From a virus: a stretch of 39,126 bases of DNA. This document shows, piece by piece, positions 7,224 through 14,294 of this stretch (the stretch's first letter is position 1; every line of letters starts with the position of its first letter). Below the pieces are notes generated by a model. That model was not told the DNA's origin, made no database searches, and saw nothing but the letters and a program-made list of their open reading frames with translations. The DNA lies in IMG/VR virus record IMGVR_UViG_3300009158_000097, positions 1-39,126 of that record; one strand, 5' to 3'. The translations under genes and the position numbers were made by a program.

Positions 7224-7233
7224 TACATTTATA
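7224..7233 (+). promoter_or_regulatory. promoter box TACATTTATA
   Basis: Box 14 bases before the gene at 7248, preceded by ACG as in the xSQL promoters. Confidence 0.55.
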
Positions 7234-7247
7234 GAAACAATATAACA

Positions 7248-7487
7248 ATGACAAAAACGATCGAGATGGACTGCATTCCATTCACAGGCAATCAAAAGGA
7301 AGATCAGAATTTCTGGGATCTTTTGGAAAAGAGAAACATATTATTAAACGTTTTAAATTGGCACGGACCAGGTGGGGGAAATCCGGTGGTTCAATTTACA
7401 GGCACAGATGAAGATCTCCGTTATATGTTGGCCGAGATATTCTATGCCGATGAGGACGATATGGCAATGTATATGGAAGAAAAGTAA
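7248..7487 (+). CDS. hypothetical protein
   Basis: 79 residues. A glycine-rich turn HGPGGGNPVVQF (residues ~39-50) and an acidic C-terminus (FYADEDDMAMYMEEK). Compact single domain of unknown role. Own promoter upstream and a hairpin downstream make it monocistronic. Confidence 0.65.
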   Translation: MTKTIEMDCIPFTGNQKEDQNFWDLLEKRNILLNVLNWHGPGGGNPVVQFTGTDEDLRYMLAEIFYADEDDMAMYMEEK

Positions 7488-7512
7488 TATATAAGAAGTT
7501 TCATATATGTGA

Positions 7513-7540
7513 AATCCTGCATGCTTCGGTATGTGGGATT
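7513..7540 (+). terminator. hairpin with GCUUCGGU loop
   Basis: A 10-bp stem AATCCTGCAT/ATGTGGGATT (two G-U pairs) with a stable UUCG-containing loop. No clear T run follows, so it may be a stabiliser or a weak terminator. The next 160 bases up to the promoter hold no credible gene. Confidence 0.5.
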
Positions 7541-7704
7541 CCTTATGGATCGAGGTGTCCGAGGGTTACCCGTAGGTCGGAGTACACCCTCTTAGAAGCT
7601 TGTGACTTCTGACCCTTTGAGCTTGCGGCTTCAACATTATAAAAGTACATGAAATACTCGACACGAGAAAGTCTTTGAATGTATATTTGTTTTCTGACAT
7701 TATG

Positions 7705-7760
7705 GAAACAAATACTTGAGAAATAATGCTCAAGTGTCAACTTAATTCATTACTTTTATC
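7705..7760 (+). promoter_or_regulatory. cassette promoter block, TTGAG...CTCAA subtype
   Basis: Conserved block GAAACAAATACTTGAG...AAGTGTCAA ending in TACTTTTATC (7751-7760). In this subtype CTTGAG and CTCAAG form an inverted repeat. It serves the gene at 7776. Confidence 0.7.
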
Positions 7761-7775
7761 TAAACAAACAACAAC

Positions 7776-8006
7776 ATGACAACAAAGACACTTACCAACA
7801 AACAGGCGCTTACGAAAATGATCAACTCACTCGACGCCATTCAATTGGGCATACTAAGGGAGAGGATACTCGCAATGACAGAGAATATACTCGAGAATGA
7901 ACAGGAAATACGCAAAGTGATGGAAGCAGACGGCCGGAGATCAATGGTCCACCCAGACTATTATTTCCAGACGATAGAAGCAATCAGGATTACGGCAGAA
8001 TATTAA
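7776..8006 (+). CDS. hypothetical helical protein
   Basis: 76 residues, helical throughout (KQALTKMINSLDAIQLGILR, then MTENILENEQEIRKVMEADG). Its TAA stop is the first triplet of the next promoter block. First member of the single-gene cassette array running to 17.2 kb. No family recognised. Confidence 0.65.
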   Translation: MTTKTLTNKQALTKMINSLDAIQLGILRERILAMTENILENEQEIRKVMEADGRRSMVHPDYYFQTIEAIRITAEY

Positions 8007-8063
8007 GAAAACAAATACCTGAAAATAAACTTTTAATTGTCAATTTAATTCATTACTTTTATA
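8007..8063 (+). promoter_or_regulatory. cassette promoter block
   Basis: GAAAACAAATACCTG...ATTGTCAA, box TACTTTTATA at 8054-8063; begins directly at the preceding stop and serves 8087. Confidence 0.7.
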
Positions 8064-8086
8064 AAAACAAACAACAACATAACAAT

Positions 8087-8446
8087 ATGAAACAGGTAAC
8101 ATTCAGCGCATCAGCAAAGACAAAGAAGAATTACACCGCAGAGGACCTCAGGGAAGAGGTTATCACATTCTTAACCGCACATGGAATGAGTAAGCATTAT
8201 GCTTCAGAGATCACATCAGTAAAAGATGATACGTATGTATATGCCAACCCAGATTGTGCAAACAGTGACTTTACGCGAGCGCTGGCATTATTTCAGCTAA
8301 TCTTCTCTGGTGAATCACTTTCCACAGTAGGCTACATAGCATATCGTCCAAAGGAGGGTGGAATGAGATTGACAGTATCGTCAGGTTGTACATACGGAGA
8401 CGTGATCAATTATATCAAAGAGCATATGGAGATTACTATAGCATAA
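8087..8446 (+). CDS. hypothetical protein
   Basis: 119 residues. N-terminal beta strand (KQVTFSASAKTKKNYTAEDL), a helix, then YIAYRPKEGGMRLTVSSGC and a C-terminal helix ending KEHMEITIA. Looks like a folded alpha/beta domain. No family recognised. Confidence 0.65.
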   Translation: MKQVTFSASAKTKKNYTAEDLREEVITFLTAHGMSKHYASEITSVKDDTYVYANPDCANSDFTRALALFQLIFSGESLSTVGYIAYRPKEGGMRLTVSSGCTYGDVINYIKEHMEITIA

Positions 8447-8451
8447 AGAAT

Positions 8452-8556
8452 ATGTCATACTCTATGGTTGTGAGTGACTTGTCTGTGGAACTCTCAAATT
8501 GGTCAGGTGGCGAAAGCTATGGTAGAGTGATGATTAATTGGAAGACATTAAATTGA
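8452..8556 (+). CDS. doubtful short ORF
   Basis: 34 residues (MSYSMVVSDLSVELSNWSGG...). It follows the previous stop by five bases but overlaps a tRNA-like sequence beginning at 8501, so only one of the two is likely real. Confidence 0.25.
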   Translation: MSYSMVVSDLSVELSNWSGGESYGRVMINWKTLN

Positions 8557-8605
8557 CACCCAAATAATATGTAACTTAATACAGGTTCGAATCCTGTTCT
8601 GACTA
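8501..8605 (+). tRNA. tRNA-like element, isotype unresolved
   Basis: GGTCAGG (8501-8507) can pair with TCTGACT (8598-8604), followed by A. A perfect T arm (ACAGG-TTCGAAT-CCTGT) sits at 8581-8597, and the 5' part (TGGCGAAAGC...GGTAGAG) resembles a Leu-type D arm. At 105 bases it is too long, and no canonical anticodon arm is visible. It may be degenerate, contain an insertion, or be a tRNA mimic. Confidence 0.35.
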
Positions 8606-8681
8606 CGACAAAAGAAGTATACGTACAAAATGAAGTCCAAAGCGAGCGATTCCCGCCTGCTGCGTCTTTGGCAAATATTAC

Positions 8682-8711
8682 AGACCTGCTCTATATGAGT
8701 GGGTCTTTTTT
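8682..8711 (+). terminator. intrinsic terminator
   Basis: Stem GACCTGCTC/GAGTGGGTC (two G-U pairs), loop TATAT, then six T. It ends the transcript before the next cassette promoter. Confidence 0.8.
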
Positions 8712-8743
8712 CTGCGACTCATATATTTCTTTCCATACATTAA

Positions 8744-8800
8744 GAAAACAAATACCTGAGAAATAACTTTAAAGTGTCAACTTTTTTACTTACTTTTATA
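8744..8800 (+). promoter_or_regulatory. cassette promoter block
   Basis: Full block GAAAACAAATACCTGAG...AAAGTGTCAA with box TACTTTTATA at 8791-8800; serves 8823. Confidence 0.75.
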
Positions 8801-8822
8801 ACATACCAAACAACTTAGAACA

Positions 8823-9005
8823 ATGATAAAGACCAAGTTTAAAATAGGAGATCATGTACACATTATCCAATCTCACAAAGATGGATTCCGTCAAGGCTGC
8901 TGGGGAGAGATAGTAGACATCAGTCCTCGTGGAGGTACTTTGCTGATAAAGGGCAACCATGTTACATTACCCCATCCAGCGAGAAAAGTAGAGATTATCT
9001 CATAG
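8823..9005 (+). CDS. KOW/SH3-like small protein
   Basis: 60 residues. FKIGDHVHIIQSHKDGFRQG followed by CWGEIVDISPRGGTLLIKG has the strand and glycine pattern of a KOW or SH3-like barrel (residues ~5-45). Such domains bind RNA or protein. Single-gene cassette. Confidence 0.65.
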   Translation: MIKTKFKIGDHVHIIQSHKDGFRQGCWGEIVDISPRGGTLLIKGNHVTLPHPARKVEIIS

Positions 9006-9008
9006 TAA

Positions 9009-9065
9009 GAAAACAAATACCCGAGAAATAACTTTAAAGTGTCAACTTTTTTACTTACTTTTATC
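9009..9065 (+). promoter_or_regulatory. cassette promoter block
   Basis: GAAAACAAATACCCGAG...AAAGTGTCAA, box TACTTTTATC at 9056-9065; serves 9111. Confidence 0.75.
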
Positions 9066-9067
9066 AA

Positions 9068-9091
9068 GAGGTAATCAATAACGATTATCTC
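9068..9091 (+). promoter_or_regulatory. 5' leader hairpin, class 2
   Basis: GAGGTAATC pairs with GATTATCTC (one G-U) at the very 5' end of the predicted transcript. A variant stem lies at the same place at 16474-16497. Confidence 0.55.
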
Positions 9092-9110
9092 CTAAAAACA
9101 ATAACATAAT

Positions 9111-9506
9111 ATGGGATTTTTCAGCTGGAATACACAGGACACGCACGAGTCAATAGCGAATAGCGCGTCATCTCGACCTACCTTTACAGTGTACATGTTT
9201 GATGATAAGGGAAACAAGTGGAGAGAGGATAATTATGCAGGATATGGCGAATTTGGCGGAAAGGACTACTACGAACTTCTTGCAGAAATGAATGGACTTG
9301 ATTCTGATCGTCAATTTGGTATCGATCTCGCTTATAAAGATTCTCCTCGTGGTGAGAATCCAGAATGTAAATTCCCCAATCTTGCTGAGGATCCTAATTG
9401 GGTATGGAGATCAGGTCCTGTGGATTCTTGTTCAGCTCAGGGATTTTTCTATTGTGACGATGAAGATGAAGAAGACGAATATGACCAAGATGAAGATATG
9501 GAATAA
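9111..9506 (+). CDS. conserved MGFFSW-type phage protein
   Basis: 131 residues. It starts MGFFSWNTQDTHESIAN, continues with TFTVYMFDDKGNKWREDNY, GYGEFGGKDYYELLAEMNG and NLAEDPNWVW, and ends in a strongly acidic tail. This ordered set of motifs marks a widespread bacterial and phage protein family of unknown function. The extra acidic tail (from about residue 117) may be specific to this copy. Cassette gene with a leader hairpin; its stop lies inside the next promoter block. Confidence 0.8.
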   Translation: MGFFSWNTQDTHESIANSASSRPTFTVYMFDDKGNKWREDNYAGYGEFGGKDYYELLAEMNGLDSDRQFGIDLAYKDSPRGENPECKFPNLAEDPNWVWRSGPVDSCSAQGFFYCDDEDEEDEYDQDEDME

Positions 9507-9559
9507 ACAAATACCTGAGTTTTTTCTTTAAAGTGTCAACTTTTTTACTTACTTTTATA
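9504..9559 (+). promoter_or_regulatory. cassette promoter block
   Basis: TAAACAAATACCTGAG...AAAGTGTCAAC, box TACTTTTATA at 9550-9559, two bases before the ATG at 9562. The preceding gene's stop codon is part of the block. Confidence 0.7.
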
Positions 9560-9561
9560 AC

Positions 9562-9675
9562 ATGACAAACAAACTAATAGTATCGATATTACAATGGACA
9601 TTAATTGCTGGCATAATAGCTTTAGGCACTACGTTGCTTTGGGGCATGATGTTTTTAATAGCATATGTCTCATAG
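9562..9675 (+). CDS. small membrane peptide
   Basis: 37 residues with a hydrophobic core (LIAGIIALGTTLLWGMMFLI). Leaderless layout: box, two bases, ATG. Ends ...YVS with TAG followed at once by the next promoter block. Function unknown. Confidence 0.55.
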   Translation: MTNKLIVSILQWTLIAGIIALGTTLLWGMMFLIAYVS

Positions 9676-9677
9676 TA

Positions 9678-9735
9678 GAAAAACAAATACCTGAAAAAAT
9701 ACTTTCAAGTATCAACTATTTTACGTACTTTTATA
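9678..9735 (+). promoter_or_regulatory. cassette promoter block
   Basis: GAAAAACAAATACCTG...CAAGTATCAAC, box TACTTTTATA at 9726-9735; serves the RadA-like gene. Confidence 0.75.
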
Positions 9736-9757
9736 ACATACCAAACAACAACAAGAT

Positions 9758-10720
9758 ATGACAAAGCAACTAACTTACGCACAGAAATATTACCAAAAAA
9801 TGAAGGCAAAGGAACTCGGTATCACAGTCGAGGAATACCAGGCAATGAAAGGTGGCTCAGTAGGAGATATGAAGATCGTCGAGAAGAAGACGATATCATT
9901 CGAGAAAGTACAGAATTTATCAAATTTAGGAATAAATGAGGACATGCTTAAGTCATATAAAACTGGACTTATTCTCGATAAATTTGTTTCTTACGATGAG
10001 GGATTTCCAGTAGGCACTTCCATGATGATAAGCGGAATTCCTGGTAGCGGGAAAACTACAATAGCACTTCATACTCTAGCTCATCTCCAGAAAAACAACA
10101 AGAATCTTAAGTGTCTTTTCCTATCGTTTGAAATGTCGCGCATACAATTATTTAAGTATACTCAACGATTCCCTATATTCGGTTGTGTAAAAACATTAGT
10201 TGGCACTGACTATATAAATGATAATACAAAAGATGTAGTAGAGCAAATACTTGCTGAAGGATATGATTATATAGTTATCGATAGTATAGCGGAATTATTA
10301 GAATCAGTAAGAGAATCAACTGATATGTCTCAGAAAGAGAGTGAAAAGTGGCTGATCGATGTAGTGCTTAAACACAATGAGGGTAAGAATGATCGATCAG
10401 TATATTCATCTTTTCTTCTTGTTCAACAGGTAACAAAGGGTGGAGTACAAGTGGGCTCTCAAAAAGTTAAACATATGCTTGATCAACACCTTGAATTAAA
10501 GAGAGATTCGATGAAAGATGGTGGGGGTTTATTTATGATTTTTTCAAAAAACAGAGGGGGAAAATCTGGAGAACGATGGTCATATTCTCTCGAAAATGAT
10601 AATATCAATTACGGGTATATCATTGATGATCTAGATGAAAGCACGACATCTGATCCTAAACAGTTTGAAGTTATTGTCAATCGTTCTGGAGCTGATCTAG
10701 ATTTGAGTGTGTTAAATTAG
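9758..10720 (+). CDS. RadA-like RecA-fold ATPase
   Basis: 320 residues. Walker A GIPGSGKTT (residues 93-101), a LFLSFEMS segment after strand 2 (120-127), Walker B YIVIDSIAE (171-179), and FSKNRGGKSGERWSY (262-276), which matches the position and form of the KNRFG motif of RadA/Sms. The usual N-terminal zinc finger and C-terminal Lon-like domain of bacterial RadA are absent; instead there is a basic helical N-terminus. RadA enzymes drive branch migration in recombination, so a role in phage recombination or replication is likely. A DnaB/KaiC-type relative is the alternative. The 3' end overlaps the converging homing endonuclease by 44 bases. Confidence 0.85.
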   Translation: MTKQLTYAQKYYQKMKAKELGITVEEYQAMKGGSVGDMKIVEKKTISFEKVQNLSNLGINEDMLKSYKTGLILDKFVSYDEGFPVGTSMMISGIPGSGKTTIALHTLAHLQKNNKNLKCLFLSFEMSRIQLFKYTQRFPIFGCVKTLVGTDYINDNTKDVVEQILAEGYDYIVIDSIAELLESVRESTDMSQKESEKWLIDVVLKHNEGKNDRSVYSSFLLVQQVTKGGVQVGSQKVKHMLDQHLELKRDSMKDGGGLFMIFSKNRGGKSGERWSYSLENDNINYGYIIDDLDESTTSDPKQFEVIVNRSGADLDLSVLN

Positions 10721-11390
10721 TATTTCCTATAGACCCTATCATTTTACAATTACTAAAGTGGTATCTAGTCATAAGAGGTTTTCCTCCTATTTTATTACAA
10801 TGTGGGCACTTAATTAAACTTTGTTTTTTACCCGCAGTACATTGAGATATCTTCTCTTTAGTCTCTTTTGTGTGTTTATATCCCAAAGTAATTTTATTTC
10901 CTGTCATAAGTTGTCTCATTTTTTCTATATTTTCAGGAGAAGACATTCTATTTTTACTAGAATTTCTATGTTTCTCTTTAGTTTCTTGAGATGCCATTTT
11001 ACCTAGATTAATATTTCTTAATTTATCTTTTGTTTCTTCTGATAATTTTTTACCTAACTGAGCATTACTCACTGCGTTTTTATGTTCTTCAGATAATTTA
11101 CAACCCACTGTACCATCTCCTCCATTAGTCATATTAACTAAGCAACCTTCTTTAAGATCTTTACGACCATAGAATTTAATAAGCTCTATCTCTTTATCAC
11201 AGGCTTCTTGCCAAGTAAGATTATCAAGTAATATTTCTACTTGATATCCAGCTTTATCAACTATCTTATGCCAATATTGATTTCTACCTTTAGAATATGC
11301 TCGACTATATTTACCTTTATTATCTGATCCTATTCCTATGTAAAATACTTCGTTAGTATCTAATCGTATATGTTTATAAATGTATGCCAT
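10677..11390 (-). CDS. GIY-YIG homing endonuclease with NUMOD3
   Basis: 237 residues from the ATG at 11390; a further in-frame ATG at 11450 adds 20 hydrophobic residues and is less likely. The N-terminus (AYIYKHIRLDTNEVFYIGIG) is a GIY-YIG nuclease core with conserved R30 and E69 candidates. Repeated LSEEHKNAVSNAQLGKK-type segments are NUMOD3 DNA-binding motifs. The C-terminus has CPHCNKIGG...HFSNC, a zinc-finger pattern. It is the only convincing minus-strand gene, inserted tail-to-tail with the RadA-like gene, as expected of a free-standing mobile endonuclease. Its target is likely the intron-less allele in related phages (inference). Confidence 0.9.
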   Translation of the reverse strand: MAYIYKHIRLDTNEVFYIGIGSDNKGKYSRAYSKGRNQYWHKIVDKAGYQVEILLDNLTWQEACDKEIELIKFYGRKDLKEGCLVNMTNGGDGTVGCKLSEEHKNAVSNAQLGKKLSEETKDKLRNINLGKMASQETKEKHRNSSKNRMSSPENIEKMRQLMTGNKITLGYKHTKETKEKISQCTAGKKQSLIKCPHCNKIGGKPLMTRYHFSNCKMIGSIGNTNLTHSNLDQLQND

Positions 11391-11532
11391 AAAAAAGAAG
11401 AGCCAAGATAAAATAAAGTCCTCGTACGACTTAATCCTATAATGGCTCAATAAGTTCAGTGATAGTGGGCTAGTACGAGTAGCATATTATTCTATAATAA
11501 ATATCGACATTCCAAGTTTAAATATACATTAA

Positions 11533-11589
11533 GAAAACAAATACTTAACTTTTTTCTTTCAAGTATCAACTATTTTACTTACTTTTATC
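11533..11589 (+). promoter_or_regulatory. cassette promoter block
   Basis: GAAAACAAATACTTAAC...CAAGTATCAAC, box TACTTTTATC at 11580-11589; serves 11653. Confidence 0.75.
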
Positions 11590-11618
11590 AAGAAGCAATA
11601 GAATATTGATTCACTTAA

Positions 11619-11632
11619 GACGAATGAACGTC
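11619..11632 (+). promoter_or_regulatory. 5' leader hairpin, class 1
   Basis: GACG-AATGAA-CGTC followed by GAACCAAACAACAA; the same leader recurs at 11933, 14672 and 16786. Confidence 0.6.
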
Positions 11633-11652
11633 GAACCAAACAACAAAAAGAT

Positions 11653-11889
11653 ATGGCATTCAAAGTATTATTTCCAGACACAGAATATAGTCGCTTAGAG
11701 ATTAGAAGTGGCAAATGGAATATGATAGATTTCAGTCACACATATATTATACCAGGTACTGGAGAGATAGGCGAGATGGAGATATCTGCTACTGATGGTA
11801 ACGAATGTATTACGTATTATCTTAATCAAGAAGAGATTATAGCACTTATTGCTCATCTACAAAAACAAATTAAGAAAACAAATACCTGA
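11653..11889 (+). CDS. hypothetical beta-rich protein
   Basis: 78 residues. Beta-type segments (FKVLFPDTEYSRLEIRSGKW, GEIGEMEISATDG) and a C-terminal helix (QEEIIALIAHLQKQ). The last five residues, KKTNT, and the TGA stop are encoded inside the downstream promoter block, showing how tightly cassettes are packed. Confidence 0.65.
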   Translation: MAFKVLFPDTEYSRLEIRSGKWNMIDFSHTYIIPGTGEIGEMEISATDGNECITYYLNQEEIIALIAHLQKQIKKTNT

Positions 11890-11930
11890 GAAATAACTTT
11901 CAAGTGTCAATTCTTTTTAGTACTTTTATC
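11874..11930 (+). promoter_or_regulatory. cassette promoter block
   Basis: GAAAACAAATACCTGAG...CAAGTGTCAA, box TACTTTTATC at 11921-11930. Its first 16 bases are also coding sequence of the previous gene. Confidence 0.75.
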
Positions 11931-11932
11931 TA

Positions 11933-11946
11933 GACGAATGAACGTC
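11933..11946 (+). promoter_or_regulatory. 5' leader hairpin, class 1
   Basis: GACG-AATGAA-CGTC three bases after the promoter box. Confidence 0.6.
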
Positions 11947-11966
11947 GAACCAAACAACAAAGCAAC

Positions 11967-12149
11967 ATGGCAAAATTATCAGGACGCACAAGGGCAATAG
12001 ATCTTCTGGACACTCTCAGGGACGATTGGAATCTTTCAGATAAGGAGATATTGGAGTATATCATATATAACAATCTTGATGGCAACAGAGCTGAAGAGAT
12101 CATGCTGGATGTATGTGAAGAATTCGATATAGCTCCAGTAGGACATTAA
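11967..12149 (+). CDS. hypothetical helical protein
   Basis: 60 residues (RTRAIDLLDTLRDDWNLSDK, then EILEYIIYNNLDGNRAEEIM). All-helical; possibly a small bundle or HTH-like fold, without a diagnostic motif. Single-gene cassette. Confidence 0.6.
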   Translation: MAKLSGRTRAIDLLDTLRDDWNLSDKEILEYIIYNNLDGNRAEEIMLDVCEEFDIAPVGH

Positions 12150-12150
12150 T

Positions 12151-12206
12151 AAAACAAATATACATCCAAAAGCTTTTTACTTTCGACTTTTTTACTTACT
12201 TTTATA
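12151..12206 (+). promoter_or_regulatory. cassette promoter block, TATAC subtype
   Basis: AAAACAAATATACATCC...AAAGC...TTCGAC, box TACTTTTATA at 12197-12206; a more divergent block serving the DUF932 gene. Confidence 0.65.
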
Positions 12207-12228
12207 TCATACCAAAACAATCAAAGTT

Positions 12229-13077
12229 ATGAAAAATCAAACAGTTTTATCTACGAGTACCGGCAACCAGAACAACCAGATCGCAGTAATGTCAATGGAA
12301 ACTGCAAAAGAGAAAGCACCAGCTATCTTCGCCCCTGGACCTCACTCCCGCCTCAGTAAGAATTATAAATTCATCAGCTCTCTTGAACTGATCGACCACT
12401 TGGACAAACAGGGCTGGGGACTTGTAAATGCTAAGCAATCCTCAAGTAAGAACGCCAATCCTCTTTACACTCTGTACGGTACCCACATCATGCACTTTGC
12501 TCACAATGATCTGTATATGAAAGACAACCGCGGAGGTATTGAAGGTCGCCCTCAGATAGTGGTAATCAATAATGCGAATGGAGATCGGCCTTTGCAACTC
12601 GAAGCAGGAATTTTTCGCTTGGTGTGTTCTAACGGGTTGGTTATCAAGACTACTGATTTTGGCTCGATGAAAGAACGCCATATAAAGCACAACCAGGACG
12701 AGATCAACGCGATAATCGATCAAAAGGTTGTCGATATTGAGAAGGCGGTAATAAATATCAATCGCTGGATATCCCGTCCTATGACATCAAAAGAGCAATT
12801 TGCCTTTGCAACTGAAGCGCTCGCTTTGCGTCTCTCAGGCGATCGTCAGCCAGAACAGTATGAGTTGATGGGTATACTTGAACCAAAGCGTAAAGAAGAC
12901 GCTCCTAATGATCTCTGGCATATCTTCAATCGTGTCCAGGAGAATCTTACCAAGGGTGGTTTTGAATTAAATGGACGTACTGCAAGGGAGATCAAAAATC
13001 CTATGGCTGATTTTGATATGAATCAGTCACTTTGGAGCATAGCGCAGAAATATGAAGACGCGATAGTAGTAGCATAA
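12229..13077 (+). CDS. DUF932 protein
   Basis: 282 residues. The central RPQIVVINNANGDRPLQLEA, GIFRLVCSNGLVI and IKHNQDEINAII segments are the signature of DUF932, a family found on plasmids and phages and often expressed early. N-terminal ~30 residues are a polar tail. The molecular role of the family is not established; an association with DNA transactions is assumed. Own promoter and a terminator directly downstream. Confidence 0.85.
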   Translation: MKNQTVLSTSTGNQNNQIAVMSMETAKEKAPAIFAPGPHSRLSKNYKFISSLELIDHLDKQGWGLVNAKQSSSKNANPLYTLYGTHIMHFAHNDLYMKDNRGGIEGRPQIVVINNANGDRPLQLEAGIFRLVCSNGLVIKTTDFGSMKERHIKHNQDEINAIIDQKVVDIEKAVININRWISRPMTSKEQFAFATEALALRLSGDRQPEQYELMGILEPKRKEDAPNDLWHIFNRVQENLTKGGFELNGRTAREIKNPMADFDMNQSLWSIAQKYEDAIVVA

Positions 13078-13098
13078 AGATGTTGTTGTTTGAAGAGA

Positions 13099-13128
13099 AA
13101 AGGCTGGCCATCGTGTCAGCCTTTTTTA
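13099..13128 (+). terminator. intrinsic terminator
   Basis: Stem AAGGCTG/CAGCCTT plus T run after the DUF932 gene. Confidence 0.85.
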
Positions 13129-13147
13129 TTATATGAGGTCGTATTAT

Positions 13148-13204
13148 AAAAACAAATACCTGAGAAATAACTTTCAAGTGTCAATTATTTTACGTACTTT
13201 TATC
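13148..13204 (+). promoter_or_regulatory. cassette promoter block
   Basis: AAAAACAAATACCTGAG...CAAGTGTCAA, box TACTTTTATC at 13195-13204; serves 13228. Confidence 0.75.
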
Positions 13205-13227
13205 TAGTACTAAAAACAACAAGCAAT

Positions 13228-13386
13228 ATGACAACAGCAAATAATGAAGCTCAGAAAGCAAACATCCAGGACCAGATAAAGAAAATCTTTAATGAGTATG
13301 CGACTGGCAGATATTGGTTAGAAATATCAGCAGACGACTTAGATGAATTTGCTAAAAGAGTTGTGGACGAGATAATCACCCAGTAA
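13228..13386 (+). CDS. hypothetical helical protein
   Basis: 52 residues (NIQDQIKKIFNEYATGRYWL, then a helix DLDEFAKRVVDEIITQ). Too short for a family call. Same leader (CTAGTACTAAAAACAACAAG) as the next gene. The TAA stop is the first triplet of the next promoter block. Confidence 0.55.
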   Translation: MTTANNEAQKANIQDQIKKIFNEYATGRYWLEISADDLDEFAKRVVDEIITQ

Positions 13387-13443
13387 GAAAACAAATATAC
13401 GACTAAAAGCTTTTAATTGTCAATTATTTTACGTACTTTTATC
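13387..13443 (+). promoter_or_regulatory. cassette promoter block, TATACGAC subtype
   Basis: GAAAACAAATATACGAC...ATTGTCAA, box TACTTTTATC at 13434-13443; serves 13465. Confidence 0.75.
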
Positions 13444-13464
13444 TAGTACTAAAAACAACAAGCA

Positions 13465-13710
13465 ATGAATATATATAGAATGTCACAGGACCTACACAAT
13501 AGTTATGATACATACGATAGTGTTATAGTAGCAGCAGAGTCAGTAGATGATGCTCGTACAATACATCCATCAGGTGGTGAGTATGAAATGGATGATGATA
13601 GTACATGGGTCAGTTATAGCCAAATAGACCAGATACAAATAGAACTCATAGGCATAGCTGCTGATGGAGTAGAACGTGGTGTGTTATTGGCATCATTCAA
13701 TGCAGGTTAG
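13465..13710 (+). CDS. conserved small phage protein
   Basis: 81 residues. MNIYRMSQDLHNSYDTYDSV, then VAAESVDDARTIHPSGGE and a C-terminal GVERGVLLASFNAG. This ordered pattern (YDTYDSavV.AE...AR.IHP ... ASFNAG) recurs in many phage proteins of unknown function. Single-gene cassette. Confidence 0.7.
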   Translation: MNIYRMSQDLHNSYDTYDSVIVAAESVDDARTIHPSGGEYEMDDDSTWVSYSQIDQIQIELIGIAADGVERGVLLASFNAG

Positions 13711-13729
13711 TTATTGTTCATTCATCTGT

Positions 13730-13868
13730 AGTAGAGGATAGTAGTATAGGTAGGTGATGTGGGTGGCATAAGGCCAGTTCGAGTCTGGTGGGAGTCATGG
13801 TGATGGAGATATCCTGTATCGGAGTTTGACTCTTCGAGCATCATCTACCTGTAGTACTACTCTCTGCT
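13730..13868 (+). ncRNA. 30-bp hairpin with tRNA-like inner arms
   Basis: Bases 13730-13759 pair with 13839-13868 (about 24 Watson-Crick and 4 G-U pairs, 2 mismatches). Inside lies GCCAG-TTCGAGT-CTGGT (13773-13789), a T-arm-like hairpin, and further short stems. No gene fits here. It may be a structured RNA, a degraded tRNA pair, or a mobile-element relic. Confidence 0.5.
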
Positions 13869-13937
13869 ATATAGGGTAGTAGAAGTAGACAACACATAAT
13901 AGTTCATTCAGTTCATCAATACAAAATAGATACAGAT

Positions 13938-14207
13938 ATGAAAGTATCAGAAGTGGTCACCGGTAGTACATATCTGGTCAAGTGTACAGATGTAGAACAC
14001 AGGAAGGACCTCATAGGTCAGCAGGTCACTATCACTGGTAGAAAGAGAAGAGGCAAAGGAAGGGCTACTATAGGCCACAATGGGATACTGAATATTAATG
14101 GTGGCTGGATAGTATTCAAGACCAGTATAGGTAGGAATGTCAGTGCCTGTGAATTATCACCACTACCTGTAGTCAATCCATCACACAGTCATTCAGTTCA
14201 TCAGTAG
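13938..14207 (+). CDS. hypothetical basic protein
   Basis: 89 residues. TGSTYLVKCTDVEHRKDLIG, QQVTITGRKRRGKGRATIGH and GWIVFKTSIGRNVSACELSP suggest a small beta-barrel, possibly nucleic-acid binding given the RKRRGKGR patch. No promoter block directly upstream; it follows the hairpin element. The His/Ser tail is low-complexity. Confidence 0.6.
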   Translation: MKVSEVVTGSTYLVKCTDVEHRKDLIGQQVTITGRKRRGKGRATIGHNGILNINGGWIVFKTSIGRNVSACELSPLPVVNPSHSHSVHQ

Positions 14208-14222
14208 ATAAATACCCAGTAA

Positions 14223-14279
14223 GAAAACAAATATACGACTAAAAGCTTTCAAGTGTCAATTATTTTACGTACTTTTATC
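14223..14279 (+). promoter_or_regulatory. cassette promoter block, TATACGAC subtype
   Basis: GAAAACAAATATACGAC...CAAGTGTCAA, box TACTTTTATC at 14270-14279; serves 14295. Confidence 0.75.
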
Positions 14280-14294
14280 TAAACAAACAACAAC

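Noticed and set aside
10677-11460. Group I intron around the homing endonuclease
   Set aside because: The RadA-like gene is uninterrupted and the endonuclease is on the opposite strand; no split gene is evident.
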